The notes under the pieces are model-generated. The model had not been told where the DNA came from. It was given only the letters and a program-made list of their open reading frames with translations, and did not search any database. From JAICTV01 sp035634055 (GTDB lineage Bacteria; Planctomycetota; Phycisphaerae; Tepidisphaerales; Tepidisphaeraceae): a DNA stretch of 36,595 nucleotides. Made by a program: the position numbers and the translations under genes. Of the stretch, positions 23,592 to 31,469 are shown piece after piece; the stretch's first letter is position 1, and every line of letters starts with the position of its first letter. The stretch is from the NCBI GenBank assembly GCA_035634055.1, contig DASQDR010000034.1:1-36595 (forward strand), written 5' to 3'.

Positions 23592-25775
23592 ATGAACACC
23601 CTCATCAACGTCTCCAACCGCCTGCCCGTGACCGTCGGCGACGACGGCACCATCAAGAAATCCTCCGGCGGTCTCGTGGCCGCGCTGGAGGGGCTCCCGG
23701 CCGAGCAGTACCAGCTCAAGTGGATCGGCTGGCCCGGCGGGAACATACCGGAAGCGCGCCAGGCGGAGGTGGAGCGCCAGCTCGCCGACACCCTCGGCGC
23801 CGCCCCGGTCTTCATCAGCTCCGACGAGGAGCACGGGTTCTACGAGGGGTTCAGCAACTCCAGCGTCTGGCCGCTCCTGCACTACATGACCAACCACTTC
23901 CGCCACGAGCCCGAGTGGTGGGACGATTACCAGACGGTCAACCGCCGCTTCGCCGACAAAGTGCTCAGCGTCGCGCGCGACGGCGACCTGGTCTGGGTGC
24001 ACGATTACCAGCTCATGTTGCTGCCGGCGATGCTGAAGGAATCGATGCCGTCGCTGCGCGTCGGCTTCTTCCTGCACACGCCGTTCCCGTCGTACGAGGT
24101 GATCCGCTGTCACCCGCAGCGCGACGAGCTGGTCGCCGGCATGCTCGGGGCGGACCAGGTGGGCTTCCACACCTTCAGCTACATGCGGCACTTCCGCAGC
24201 AGCGTGCTGCGGCTGCTGGGGACCGATTCGGAAATCACCCGCATCCGCCGCAACGGGCACACCACCTACCTCGGCGTCTACCCCATCGGCATCAACGCGC
24301 GCAAGTTCGAGCAGGAGCTGTCGCGGCCGGAACTGGCGGAGCAGGTGGAGACCTTCCGCCGCACCTTCGAGAGCAAGCGGATCGTGCTGTCGGTGGAGCG
24401 GCTGGACTACACCAAGGGGATCCTCCGCCGGCTCGACGCGATCGACTTGTTCCTCTCCGAGCGCCCGCCGGAGGAGCGCGACCGCATCAAGTTCATCTTC
24501 GTGTCGGTGCCGTCGCGCGAGGGGGTGGACGAGTACCGCGAGCTGCGCGAGGAAATCGAGTACCGCATCGGGCGGATCAACGGCGAGTACACCACGCTGC
24601 ACAACGCGCCGGTCCACTTCATCCACGGGTCGGTCAACTTCACCGAGCTGGCGGCGCTGTACGCGATGGCCGACGCCTGCGTCGTCACGCCGCTGATCGA
24701 CGGGATGAACCTGGTGGCCAAGGAGTACGTCGCGGCGCAGCGCGACGGCGGCGGCGTGCTGGTGCTGAGCGAGTTCGCCGGCGCCGCCGAGGAGATGCTC
24801 GGGGCGATCGTGGTCAACCCGTACGACACCCGCGCCGTCGCCGACGCGATCGTTGAGGCGCTGGACCTGCCGCCGGAGGACCGGCTGGCGCGGATGCAGC
24901 CGATGCGGCAGCGGGTGATGGAGTACGACGCCGTCGCCTGGGCCAAGTCGTTCATTGACGACCTGACCGCCCGCGACACCGCCCCGGACGCCAAGGCCCA
25001 CGCCGACGAGGCGAAGCGCAGGCTCGCCGGCGCGCTGCGCGAGAAGCAGAAGGTCGCGCTGATGCTCGATTACGACGGGACGCTGCGCGAGATCGAGCAG
25101 GCGCCCGGCGCCGCCCGCCCCAACGCGGCGGTGCACCACGTGCTGGGGCAACTGCGCGACGCGATCGACCGCGGGGCGAACCTGGACGCCACGATCATCA
25201 GCGGTCGATCGCCCGGCGACCTGGAGTCGTTCCTGGGCGACTACCCGTTCGGCCTGGTCGCCGAGCACGGCGCGACGCTCCGCCGGGCCGGGCAGCGCGA
25301 GTGGGAGCAGCTCGACCGCAACATCAACTACGACTGGATCGACGAGCTGCTCAAGTTGCTGCGCGTGTACGAGGCTTCCACGCCCGGGAGCTTCATCGAG
25401 AAGAAGCGGACGTCGCTGGTCTGGCACTACCGCCGGGCCGACCCGGAGTTCGGCGCGTGGAAGGCCAAGCAACTGTTCGAGGAGCTGGGCGCGATGACCG
25501 CGAACGATCCGCTCCAAGTCCGCCACGGGCGAAAGATCGTTGAGATCACCGCCAGCGGCATCAACAAGGGCGCGGCGGTGCTGCGGCTGCTGGAGGAGAA
25601 GACGTACGACCTGATCCTCGCCGCCGGCGACGACCAGACCGACGAGCACATGTTCCGCCTGGACCTGCGAAACCTGATCACGATCAAGGTCGCCGACGGC
25701 GACACGCACGCGACCTACCGCGTCCCCACCCCCAACGCCTTCCGCCGCCTGCTGAGCGACGCGCTGGCGACTTGA
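23592..25775 (+). CDS. Bifunctional trehalose-6-phosphate synthase/phosphatase (OtsA-OtsB fusion)
   Basis: This 727-residue protein joins a GT20 trehalose-6-phosphate synthase (about 1-460) to a HAD-type trehalose-6-phosphate phosphatase (about 485-720). Synthase marks are SNRLPVTV, H137 in VWVHDYQLMLLP, VERLDYTKGI and DGMNLVAKEYVA. Phosphatase marks are DYDGT (493-497), IISGRSPGDLE, GLVAEHGA and AAGDDQTDEHMF. Together they would make trehalose from UDP-glucose and glucose-6-phosphate, a stress protectant. I start at the ATG at 23592, where the conserved N-terminus begins; the 20 earlier codons lie within the previous gene. It is the third gene of a tight operon with the amidoligase and C26 hydrolase. 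A hairpin with a T-rich tail follows. Confidence 0.95.
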   Translation: MNTLINVSNRLPVTVGDDGTIKKSSGGLVAALEGLPAEQYQLKWIGWPGGNIPEARQAEVERQLADTLGAAPVFISSDEEHGFYEGFSNSSVWPLLHYMTNHFRHEPEWWDDYQTVNRRFADKVLSVARDGDLVWVHDYQLMLLPAMLKESMPSLRVGFFLHTPFPSYEVIRCHPQRDELVAGMLGADQVGFHTFSYMRHFRSSVLRLLGTDSEITRIRRNGHTTYLGVYPIGINARKFEQELSRPELAEQVETFRRTFESKRIVLSVERLDYTKGILRRLDAIDLFLSERPPEERDRIKFIFVSVPSREGVDEYRELREEIEYRIGRINGEYTTLHNAPVHFIHGSVNFTELAALYAMADACVVTPLIDGMNLVAKEYVAAQRDGGGVLVLSEFAGAAEEMLGAIVVNPYDTRAVADAIVEALDLPPEDRLARMQPMRQRVMEYDAVAWAKSFIDDLTARDTAPDAKAHADEAKRRLAGALREKQKVALMLDYDGTLREIEQAPGAARPNAAVHHVLGQLRDAIDRGANLDATIISGRSPGDLESFLGDYPFGLVAEHGATLRRAGQREWEQLDRNINYDWIDELLKLLRVYEASTPGSFIEKKRTSLVWHYRRADPEFGAWKAKQLFEELGAMTANDPLQVRHGRKIVEITASGINKGAAVLRLLEEKTYDLILAAGDDQTDEHMFRLDLRNLITIKVADGDTHATYRVPTPNAFRRLLSDALAT

Positions 25776-25808
25776 GGCGACGACAATGCCGGCGCCGCCC
25801 GCCCGTCG

Positions 25809-25848
25809 CCGCCCGCCCGTCGCCGCGCGGCGGGCGGAAGGTTCTTCT
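25809..25848 (+). terminator. Possible terminator of the amidoligase-C26-trehalose operon
   Basis: CCGCCCGCC (25809-25817) and GGCGGGCGG (25829-25837) form a 9-bp stem with an 11-nt loop. The tail AAGGTTCTTCT is only moderately T-rich. Confidence 0.45.
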
Positions 25849-25923
25849 GCTCGTGCGGCTGCGGTCCGCATGGTGGCCGCCGGCCAGCGCCGTGGGCGCG
25901 TGTGGCACCGGGTGACGAAGCAA

Positions 25924-25998
25924 TGTCATCCCGAGCGAATTGGCGAAGGATCTCCGGTCGCGCGGGCGCCATCCACTTGCCCGAGATCCCTCGCGACC
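25924..25998. repeat. Interspersed GTCATCCCGAGCG...GGATCTC element
   Basis: The element starts GTCATCCCGAGCGAATTGGC and contains GGATCTC (25948-25954). It is answered by GAGATCC (25983-25989) followed by CTCGCG. Intergenic palindromes reading GTCATCCCGAGCG-AGGATCT are known to me from several phyla with large genomes; their function is not established. This copy is imperfect. Confidence 0.55.
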
Positions 25999-26054
25999 AC
26001 GGTTGGGGACGACACGGGAACTCGCTCCGTCGAGCGAGATGGCAGCTCGCCCGC

Positions 26055-26090
26055 AAAAAAGACCGGGCGGCCGCGAGGGCGACCGCCCGG
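26055..26090 (-). terminator. Rho-independent terminator of the LysM gene
   Basis: On the minus strand an 8-bp stem CCGGGCGG/CCGCCCGG with a 12-nt loop is followed by TC and six T residues. It lies about 70 bp beyond the LysM stop codon. Confidence 0.85.
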
Positions 26091-26156
26091 GGTCCCACAC
26101 CGCATTCTTCCCTGCCCTTGCCGGCCGGGGTGCGGATGCCTTGTCGTCACGGCGGC

Positions 26157-27482
26157 TCAGCGCGTGGTGGCCATGATGGTCGGCGGCTCGGGCAGGGCGA
26201 GCACCTGGCCGACCTTCAGCTTGTGCGGGTCGACCCCGATCGACTGCTTGTTCGACTCGTACAGGCGATCGGCCAAAGTCGACTTGCCGTACAGCTTGAT
26301 GGAGATCTTGTGCAGGCTGTCGCCGCTCTGCACGCGGTACTGCTTGGTCGGATCGACCGGCCCGGCGGTAGCGGTGGCGGCGGTCGCGCGTGTTGGCTGA
26401 GTCGTGGCCGAGCCCGCGCCGGGGTCGGTGGGACCGATGCGATGGGCGGCGCTTTCCGGCTCCGCCGGGCGGACGTCCGCCAGCGCCGGCAGGTTGATCG
26501 TCGTGCCGACCTTCAGCCGGTTCGGGTCCACGTTCGGGTTGGCGCGCACGATCGACGGCCAGTGGTTGGCGTTGCCGTAGGCGGCGGCGGAGATCGACGA
26601 CAGCGTCTCGTTGCGCTGCACGACGTGGGTCCGGGCCGGCGCGGGGGTCGGCGAGGCGGAGGAGAGCCGCGCTTCGGCAGCGGCCTGCCCGACGGTCGCG
26701 GTGGGATTGGATCCTCCGTCACCCCCGGGCGAACCGCCCGACGCGATCCCGGTCGGCGCAGGAGCGGCTGGCGGCTCGGCGGCGGGCGCGGGGTCGGCCG
26801 GCTTCGGCTGCGGCTCGGACGCCCCACCCTGCGGTGCGGCGGCGACGGCTTCCGGGGCGCTCGAGCCCCCCGTCACCTCGGCCGGCGCCTTCGACGCCGC
26901 GTCAGCCGATGGCGCGGCGGGCGTAGCGGTGGCGACGGCTTCGGCAGGCGTCGCGTTGCCGGCGGCGACCGGCGTGTTCGCCTGCATCATCGGGGGCTCG
27001 TTGAGCAGCTTGCTCCAGTCCAGATCTTTCGATGCGCTCGCCTGCGGCGCCGGTGAGGCCGACGGCGCGGGCGTGGCGGGAGCGGGCGCGGGAGCGGGAG
27101 CGGGAGCGGCGGGCGCCGCCGAAGCGCCGGCGTTGTTCCCGCTGGCCGAGCGCGTCAGCGTGTCCATGACGAGCTGTGCGTCGTTGCCTGCCGGCGGGGT
27201 GAACGTGGCGGGCGGAGCGCTCGGCGGCGCGACCGGCCGCGCCGCGGGCGGCGGCGGCGTCACCGGCTCCAGCGAAACGCCGCTGGAAGACCGAGACGCG
27301 TCGCGCTTCGCATCTCCCTGGGGGTCGCCCTTCGCCTTGGCGGGCGCGGGCTTGCTGTTGACGGCGGACGAGACCTGATCCGGCGCCGACTTGCCCCCCC
27401 CGGGCACCACCAGGACGTAAGCGATCAGCACCGCCAGCAGCACGCCGCCGATGGCAAAGCCAAGCTTCACGTCATTGCGCAT
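26157..27482 (-). CDS. Membrane-anchored protein with two LysM domains
   Basis: This 441-residue protein has a short cytoplasmic start, one transmembrane helix (about 6-26), and a very long Ala/Pro/Ser linker. Two LysM domains lie near the C-terminus (THVVQRNETLSSISAAAYG and QYRVQSGDSLHKISIKLYG), separated by a second low-complexity stretch. LysM domains bind N-acetylglucosamine-containing glycans, so it probably tethers the inner membrane to peptidoglycan. No enzymatic domain is visible. I choose the ATG at 27482, which has AAAGGA seven bases upstream, over the one at 27500 with no ribosome site. It lies 102 bp downstream of secDF and ends with a strong terminator, so it may be the last gene of that transcript. 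Confidence 0.9.
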   Translation of the reverse strand: MRNDVKLGFAIGGVLLAVLIAYVLVVPGGGKSAPDQVSSAVNSKPAPAKAKGDPQGDAKRDASRSSSGVSLEPVTPPPPAARPVAPPSAPPATFTPPAGNDAQLVMDTLTRSASGNNAGASAAPAAPAPAPAPAPATPAPSASPAPQASASKDLDWSKLLNEPPMMQANTPVAAGNATPAEAVATATPAAPSADAASKAPAEVTGGSSAPEAVAAAPQGGASEPQPKPADPAPAAEPPAAPAPTGIASGGSPGGDGGSNPTATVGQAAAEARLSSASPTPAPARTHVVQRNETLSSISAAAYGNANHWPSIVRANPNVDPNRLKVGTTINLPALADVRPAEPESAAHRIGPTDPGAGSATTQPTRATAATATAGPVDPTKQYRVQSGDSLHKISIKLYGKSTLADRLYESNKQSIGVDPHKLKVGQVLALPEPPTIMATTR

Positions 27483-27584
27483 ATGGGCATCCTTTCCCAT
27501 TCGAATTGATCAGTCCCGGGCACGTTTCCCCTGACCGAGCGACTTCTCCGCCCGCAGGATCCGCGCGCCCAGCACTGCTTTCAC

Positions 27585-30500
27585 TCACGCCCGCTGTAGT
27601 TGCCCGACGGGCGCTGGCGCCTTCCCGCGCGCGGCGTCCGTCGCCTCTTGTTCGCGGCCCAACAGCAGGATCGGCGAAGCGATGGCGATGGACGAATACG
27701 TTCCGACCAATATGCCAAGCAAGAGGGCGTAAGTAAAGCCGTGGATGCCCGGCCCGCCCCACACGTACATCACCAGGATCGTCAGGATCGTGGTGCCGCC
27801 GGTGAGCAGCGTGCGCGACAGGGTCTGGTTGATCGAATCGTTGATGACCCGCCGGTTGGCCACGCCGAACTTCCCGCGGTTCTCGCGGATGCGGTCGAAG
27901 ATCACGACCGTGTCGTTCATCGAGTAGCCCATCACCGTCAGGATCGCGGCCACCATCGTGAGGTTGATGCGGAACGGCTCGATGAGCAGCGCGCGCCCGA
28001 TGCCCCAGTCGGACAGGAAGTGGGCGATGCCGACGGCGGCGATGACGAACAGCGTGTCGTGCGCCAGCGCGACCACCGTGGCCGTGCCGTACTTCAGGTT
28101 GCCGAAGCGCAGCCAGATGTAAGCCATGATGCCCAGGATCGAGAGGATCAGCGCGATGGTCGCCTCGCGCTGGGTCTCGCTGGCGACCTGGGCGTCAAAG
28201 TTGACGACCTTCTGGAGCGACGCCTCGCCGGCGACGCCCTCGTTCACCAGGCGCCAGACCGGTTGGGCGAGCTCCTGCGCCCACTTGGCGGGATCCTTCT
28301 CGAACGGGAAGGCTGGATCGGAGACGAGCACGACGGCGCTGGCGACCGCGTCGGTCGGCTTGGCGCCCTCGGGCGCGAGCACGGTGAACTCGCGGTAAGG
28401 CTGCATCGCCTGCCCGGCCTGCGGCTGGATCCGCGCCCGCTCGAAGCGCTCGCGGATCTGCGTCGGCGACAGCGGCGGCTGGATGTCGTTGAGCACGACC
28501 GCCACCCCGCCGAGGTGCTGCGCCAGCTCCTGCGGCTGCGGCGCGACCGGTGCGCCGGGGAACGCCTGGTTCTCCGACGTCACCGGGAACACCTGCTTAT
28601 CCACCGCCTGCTCGTAGCCGGCGTTGGCGGCGACGAAGCGGCTGGGCAGGTCCAGCTTCAGCCGGTTGCCCATCGACGCCAGCACCGCCTTCTTCACCGC
28701 CACCGCGTCCTTGTTGGGCGTCACGACCTCGTACGAGCGGTCATCGGTGCCGACCGAGACCACGCTGGGCGCGGGCAGCGCGTCGGGGCTGGCGCGCTCG
28801 GCGTTCTCCATGACCTTGCGCACCTCCTCGATGCGCATCGGCTCGACCAGCTCGAACTGCACGCTGGTGCCGCTGGCGAACTCGATGTCCATCATCTTGC
28901 CCTGCGCCAGCTTCCAGCCGAAGGCGACCAGCCCGATGAGGATGAAGCCGATGCTGAAGGCGTAGAACGCCCACGCCTTGCCCATCCAGTCGATGTTCGG
29001 GCGGAGCATGCGGTCCCAGTTGGGGTACGTCAGCGGCAGGCTGCCGAGCTGCGTGACCCCGAACTTGTCGATCAGCACGCCGAAGATCGTCTTGGTGACG
29101 TAGAGCGACGTGAACAGGCTGGCGCAGATGCCCAACAGCAGCGTCAGGCCGAACCCCTTCACTTCCTCCGAGCCGAACATGTAGAGGGCAAAGGCGGTGA
29201 TGCCGGTGGTGACGTTGCCGTCGAGGATGGCGCTCCAGGCGCGGTCGTAAGCGTTGCGCAGCGCCATGCGGAGCGAGAGCCCGCGCTGCTGCTCCTCGCG
29301 CAGGCGCTCGAAGATCAGCACGTTGGCGTCGACCGCCATGCCGATGGTCAGCACGATCCCGGCCACGCCGGCGAGCGTGAAGGTGGCGTTGAGCCCGGCC
29401 ATGAAGCCGAGGATCAGCACCATGTTCAGCAGCACCGCGACAAAGGCGACCACCCCGCTGAGGTAGTAGTAGCCGATGAGGAAGACGCCGACGACGACCA
29501 AGCCGAACGCGCAGGCGATCAGCCCCGCGCGGAGGTTGTCCTTGCCGATCTGCGGGCCGACCGTGCGCTCGCTGATTGGCTCGTCGGTCAGCTTGGCCGG
29601 CAGGCTGCCGGCGCCGAGCATGCTGACCAGGTAGCTCTGTTCCTTCTCGCTGAACCCCCCGCCGCCGCGGTTGCCCTCGATGTACCCGGCGCCGCCGCGG
29701 ATGGCGACGTTGATGTTCGGGGCGCTGATCATGCGGTCGTCCAGCACGATCCCCAGCCGCTGGTTGACGTTGGCGCCGGTCAGGTCGCCGAAGTACTTGG
29801 CGCCCTGCGGGTCGAACAGGAAGTTGACGATGCGGGCGCCGCTGTTCTGATCGTTGTCCGGTCGCGCGCTCGCCAGCGCCCAACTGGCGCGGCCGGGCTG
29901 GTTGAACATCGCCTTGTCCGGCGTGGTGTACGCCAGCACGTAGTGCCGGCCGTTGTACGCAATGGTTGAGCCGGTGAACTCCTCGGGCTGGTCGGCGGCG
30001 TACCAGCGCATCGTGTCGCCCGCCTGCACCACCGGCCCGCGCTTCAGCAGGCGGTCGATCATCTCGCGCACCGCGGGCGGCGGGTTGGCCGGGTCGTACT
30101 CCGCCAGAATGTGGAACTCCAGCACGCCCGAGCCGCGCAGCAGCCGCTTCAGGTCGTTGGCGTCATCCAGCGAACCCTTGACCGCCTGGTAATCCACGTT
30201 CGCGCGCGCGAAGCCGTCCAGCGCCGCCAGCCGCGGCGGGAAGCCGGCGTACTTCTGCTTCAGCTCCTCCAACCGCTTCTGCCCGTCCGGCCCGCTCAAG
30301 CTCTGCTCCAGCGCCTGGGCGGAAACGTTGGTCTCCTCGATCTGACCCTTGAGCTGGTCGTACTGGAGTTCCTTCTCCGCCTGCACGGCGGCGTTCTTCT
30401 GCTCGCGGGCGGCCTTGAGCTGGTCCCACGTGGAAACCAGCGCGCCGAACAGCTTGCCGCGCGCCTCGCTGCCCATGGCGAGCTGGTTGAGCCGGTCGCG

Positions 30501-30932
30501 GCGGGCATCGGCGCCGAGCGTCTCGACGGCGCGCAGGACCTCGCCGGTGCGGACGTTGGTCGATTCCAGCTTCGCCTGCGCCTCGGCGAAGGCGGCGCGG
30601 CGCTTACCGGACTCGCCCGACGCGGCCGTCAGCGGCATCTGGATCTCAAGCCGCGTGCTCCCCTGCGGCCGCCAGATCAGGTTGCGCACGCCGTCGGGGT
30701 CCACGCGCTTCTTCAGCGCCCCCATGACCTCCTCGGCCAGCGTGCCGCGCGTGGCGACGCCGCCCTCGGGGGCCTTGATCTCGTACAGCAGGCTGGTCCC
30801 CCCGACCATGTCGATGCCCGGCTTCAGCGCCGGGCGGAACCGGCCGGCGAGCGCGCCGGGGAAGATGCACCACAGCGCCCCGAGCACCACGAGCGCGATC
30901 AGGAAGAAACGGTTGGCGTAATTCGTTGGCAT
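27585..30932 (-). CDS. secDF: Fused protein translocase subunit SecDF with enlarged periplasmic domains
   Basis: This 1115-residue protein joins SecD and SecF in one chain of twelve predicted helices. They use the proton gradient to drive late steps of Sec secretion. SecD marks are LKPGIDMVGGTSLLYEI, KKRVDPDGVRN and GMAVDANVLIFERLREEQ; the SecF mark is MGYSMNDTVVIFDRIRENRG. Known fused SecDF proteins are about 740-1000 residues. The extra length here is a coiled-coil-like insertion at about 104-268 in the first SecD periplasmic domain, plus an enlarged SecF periplasmic domain (about 770-920). The yajC gene lies 180 bp upstream, and the space between contains two GC-rich hairpins. The ribosome site before the ATG is weak. 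Confidence 0.96.
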   Translation of the reverse strand: MPTNYANRFFLIALVVLGALWCIFPGALAGRFRPALKPGIDMVGGTSLLYEIKAPEGGVATRGTLAEEVMGALKKRVDPDGVRNLIWRPQGSTRLEIQMPLTAASGESGKRRAAFAEAQAKLESTNVRTGEVLRAVETLGADARRDRLNQLAMGSEARGKLFGALVSTWDQLKAAREQKNAAVQAEKELQYDQLKGQIEETNVSAQALEQSLSGPDGQKRLEELKQKYAGFPPRLAALDGFARANVDYQAVKGSLDDANDLKRLLRGSGVLEFHILAEYDPANPPPAVREMIDRLLKRGPVVQAGDTMRWYAADQPEEFTGSTIAYNGRHYVLAYTTPDKAMFNQPGRASWALASARPDNDQNSGARIVNFLFDPQGAKYFGDLTGANVNQRLGIVLDDRMISAPNINVAIRGGAGYIEGNRGGGGFSEKEQSYLVSMLGAGSLPAKLTDEPISERTVGPQIGKDNLRAGLIACAFGLVVVGVFLIGYYYLSGVVAFVAVLLNMVLILGFMAGLNATFTLAGVAGIVLTIGMAVDANVLIFERLREEQQRGLSLRMALRNAYDRAWSAILDGNVTTGITAFALYMFGSEEVKGFGLTLLLGICASLFTSLYVTKTIFGVLIDKFGVTQLGSLPLTYPNWDRMLRPNIDWMGKAWAFYAFSIGFILIGLVAFGWKLAQGKMMDIEFASGTSVQFELVEPMRIEEVRKVMENAERASPDALPAPSVVSVGTDDRSYEVVTPNKDAVAVKKAVLASMGNRLKLDLPSRFVAANAGYEQAVDKQVFPVTSENQAFPGAPVAPQPQELAQHLGGVAVVLNDIQPPLSPTQIRERFERARIQPQAGQAMQPYREFTVLAPEGAKPTDAVASAVVLVSDPAFPFEKDPAKWAQELAQPVWRLVNEGVAGEASLQKVVNFDAQVASETQREATIALILSILGIMAYIWLRFGNLKYGTATVVALAHDTLFVIAAVGIAHFLSDWGIGRALLIEPFRINLTMVAAILTVMGYSMNDTVVIFDRIRENRGKFGVANRRVINDSINQTLSRTLLTGGTTILTILVMYVWGGPGIHGFTYALLLGILVGTYSSIAIASPILLLGREQEATDAARGKAPAPVGQLQRA

Positions 30933-31023
30933 GGAACGTCTCGGTCAGTGATCTTCTGTCGTTGTCTTCGTCGGCGGCGTCGTCGCCAGCGGCGCGTCGC
31001 CACCAGCGGTTTTGCGGTCGGGC

Positions 31024-31089
31024 GGCGCGCCCTTCAGCGGCGCGCCTGCACGAATCGGTCGGCATTCACGGGCGATGGCGAATCGCCCG
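31024..31089 (-). other. Two stem-loops in the yajC-secDF spacer
   Basis: Stem 1 pairs CGGGCGAT (31069-31076) with ATCGCCCG (31082-31089) over a 5-nt loop. Stem 2 pairs two GGCGCGCC copies (31024-31031 and 31039-31046) over a 7-nt loop. Neither is followed by a T-run. They would lie in the secDF leader of a yajC-secDF transcript. Confidence 0.5.
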
Positions 31090-31112
31090 GATCCTCACGC
31101 GCGGCGCGCGGG

Positions 31113-31469
31113 CTACTTCGCTTCCACCTTGTCGTCGGTCACGACGCGGTGGATGGCGCTGCGCGAGTACCAGATCTTGGTGTTCGAGGTCTCGTCCACC
31201 TTCAGCAGCACGCGGTCGTCGCGCACGTCCACGACGCGCCCGAACTCCCCGCCGATGGTCTGCACCTCGTCCCCCTTCTTCATCTTGGCCAGCATCTCGT
31301 TCTTCTTCTGGTCCCGCCCCTTCTGGTTGCGGAACATGAAGACGTACATGACCAGCACCAGCAGGATGATGGGGACGAAGTTGAGCCAGCCGGGCGGGTC
31401 GACGGTGCCGCTGGCGGGGGCGGCCGCCGGGGCGGTGCCCGCCTGGGCGACGATCTGAATGTCCTTCAA
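31113..31469 (-). CDS. yajC: Preprotein translocase accessory subunit YajC
   Basis: This 118-residue protein has an Ala/Pro-rich N-terminus and one helix (about 27-46, FVPIILLVLVMYVFMFRNQK). The YajC core follows (KNEMLAKMKKGDEVQTIGG, then VVDVRDDRVLLKVDE). It associates with SecDF at the Sec translocon. It starts with TTG, preceded by GAGGAG six bases upstream. The start overlaps the tgt stop as TTGA, so translation is coupled. The tgt-yajC-secDF order is the classical one. Confidence 0.95.
   Translation of the reverse strand: MKDIQIVAQAGTAPAAAPASGTVDPPGWLNFVPIILLVLVMYVFMFRNQKGRDQKKNEMLAKMKKGDEVQTIGGEFGRVVDVRDDRVLLKVDETSNTKIWYSRSAIHRVVTDDKVEAK

Larger units (their letters stand above)
25776..26156. 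other. Convergent intergenic region with two terminators and an interspersed element
   Basis: No gene is supported. It contains a plus-strand hairpin for the trehalose operon (25809-25848), an interspersed GTCATCCCGAGCG-type element (25924-25998) and a minus-strand terminator for the LysM gene (26055-26090). The remaining sequence is GC-rich and unremarkable. Confidence 0.6.

Noticed and set aside
23220..25871. 883-codon minus-strand frame opposite the trehalose gene
   Set aside because: It is the antisense shadow of the OtsA-OtsB fusion, with no recognisable domain and no start signals.
27600..29969. 789-codon plus-strand frame opposite secDF
   Set aside because: Antisense shadow rich in Asp/Glu/His/Arg; secDF has all family motifs on the other strand.
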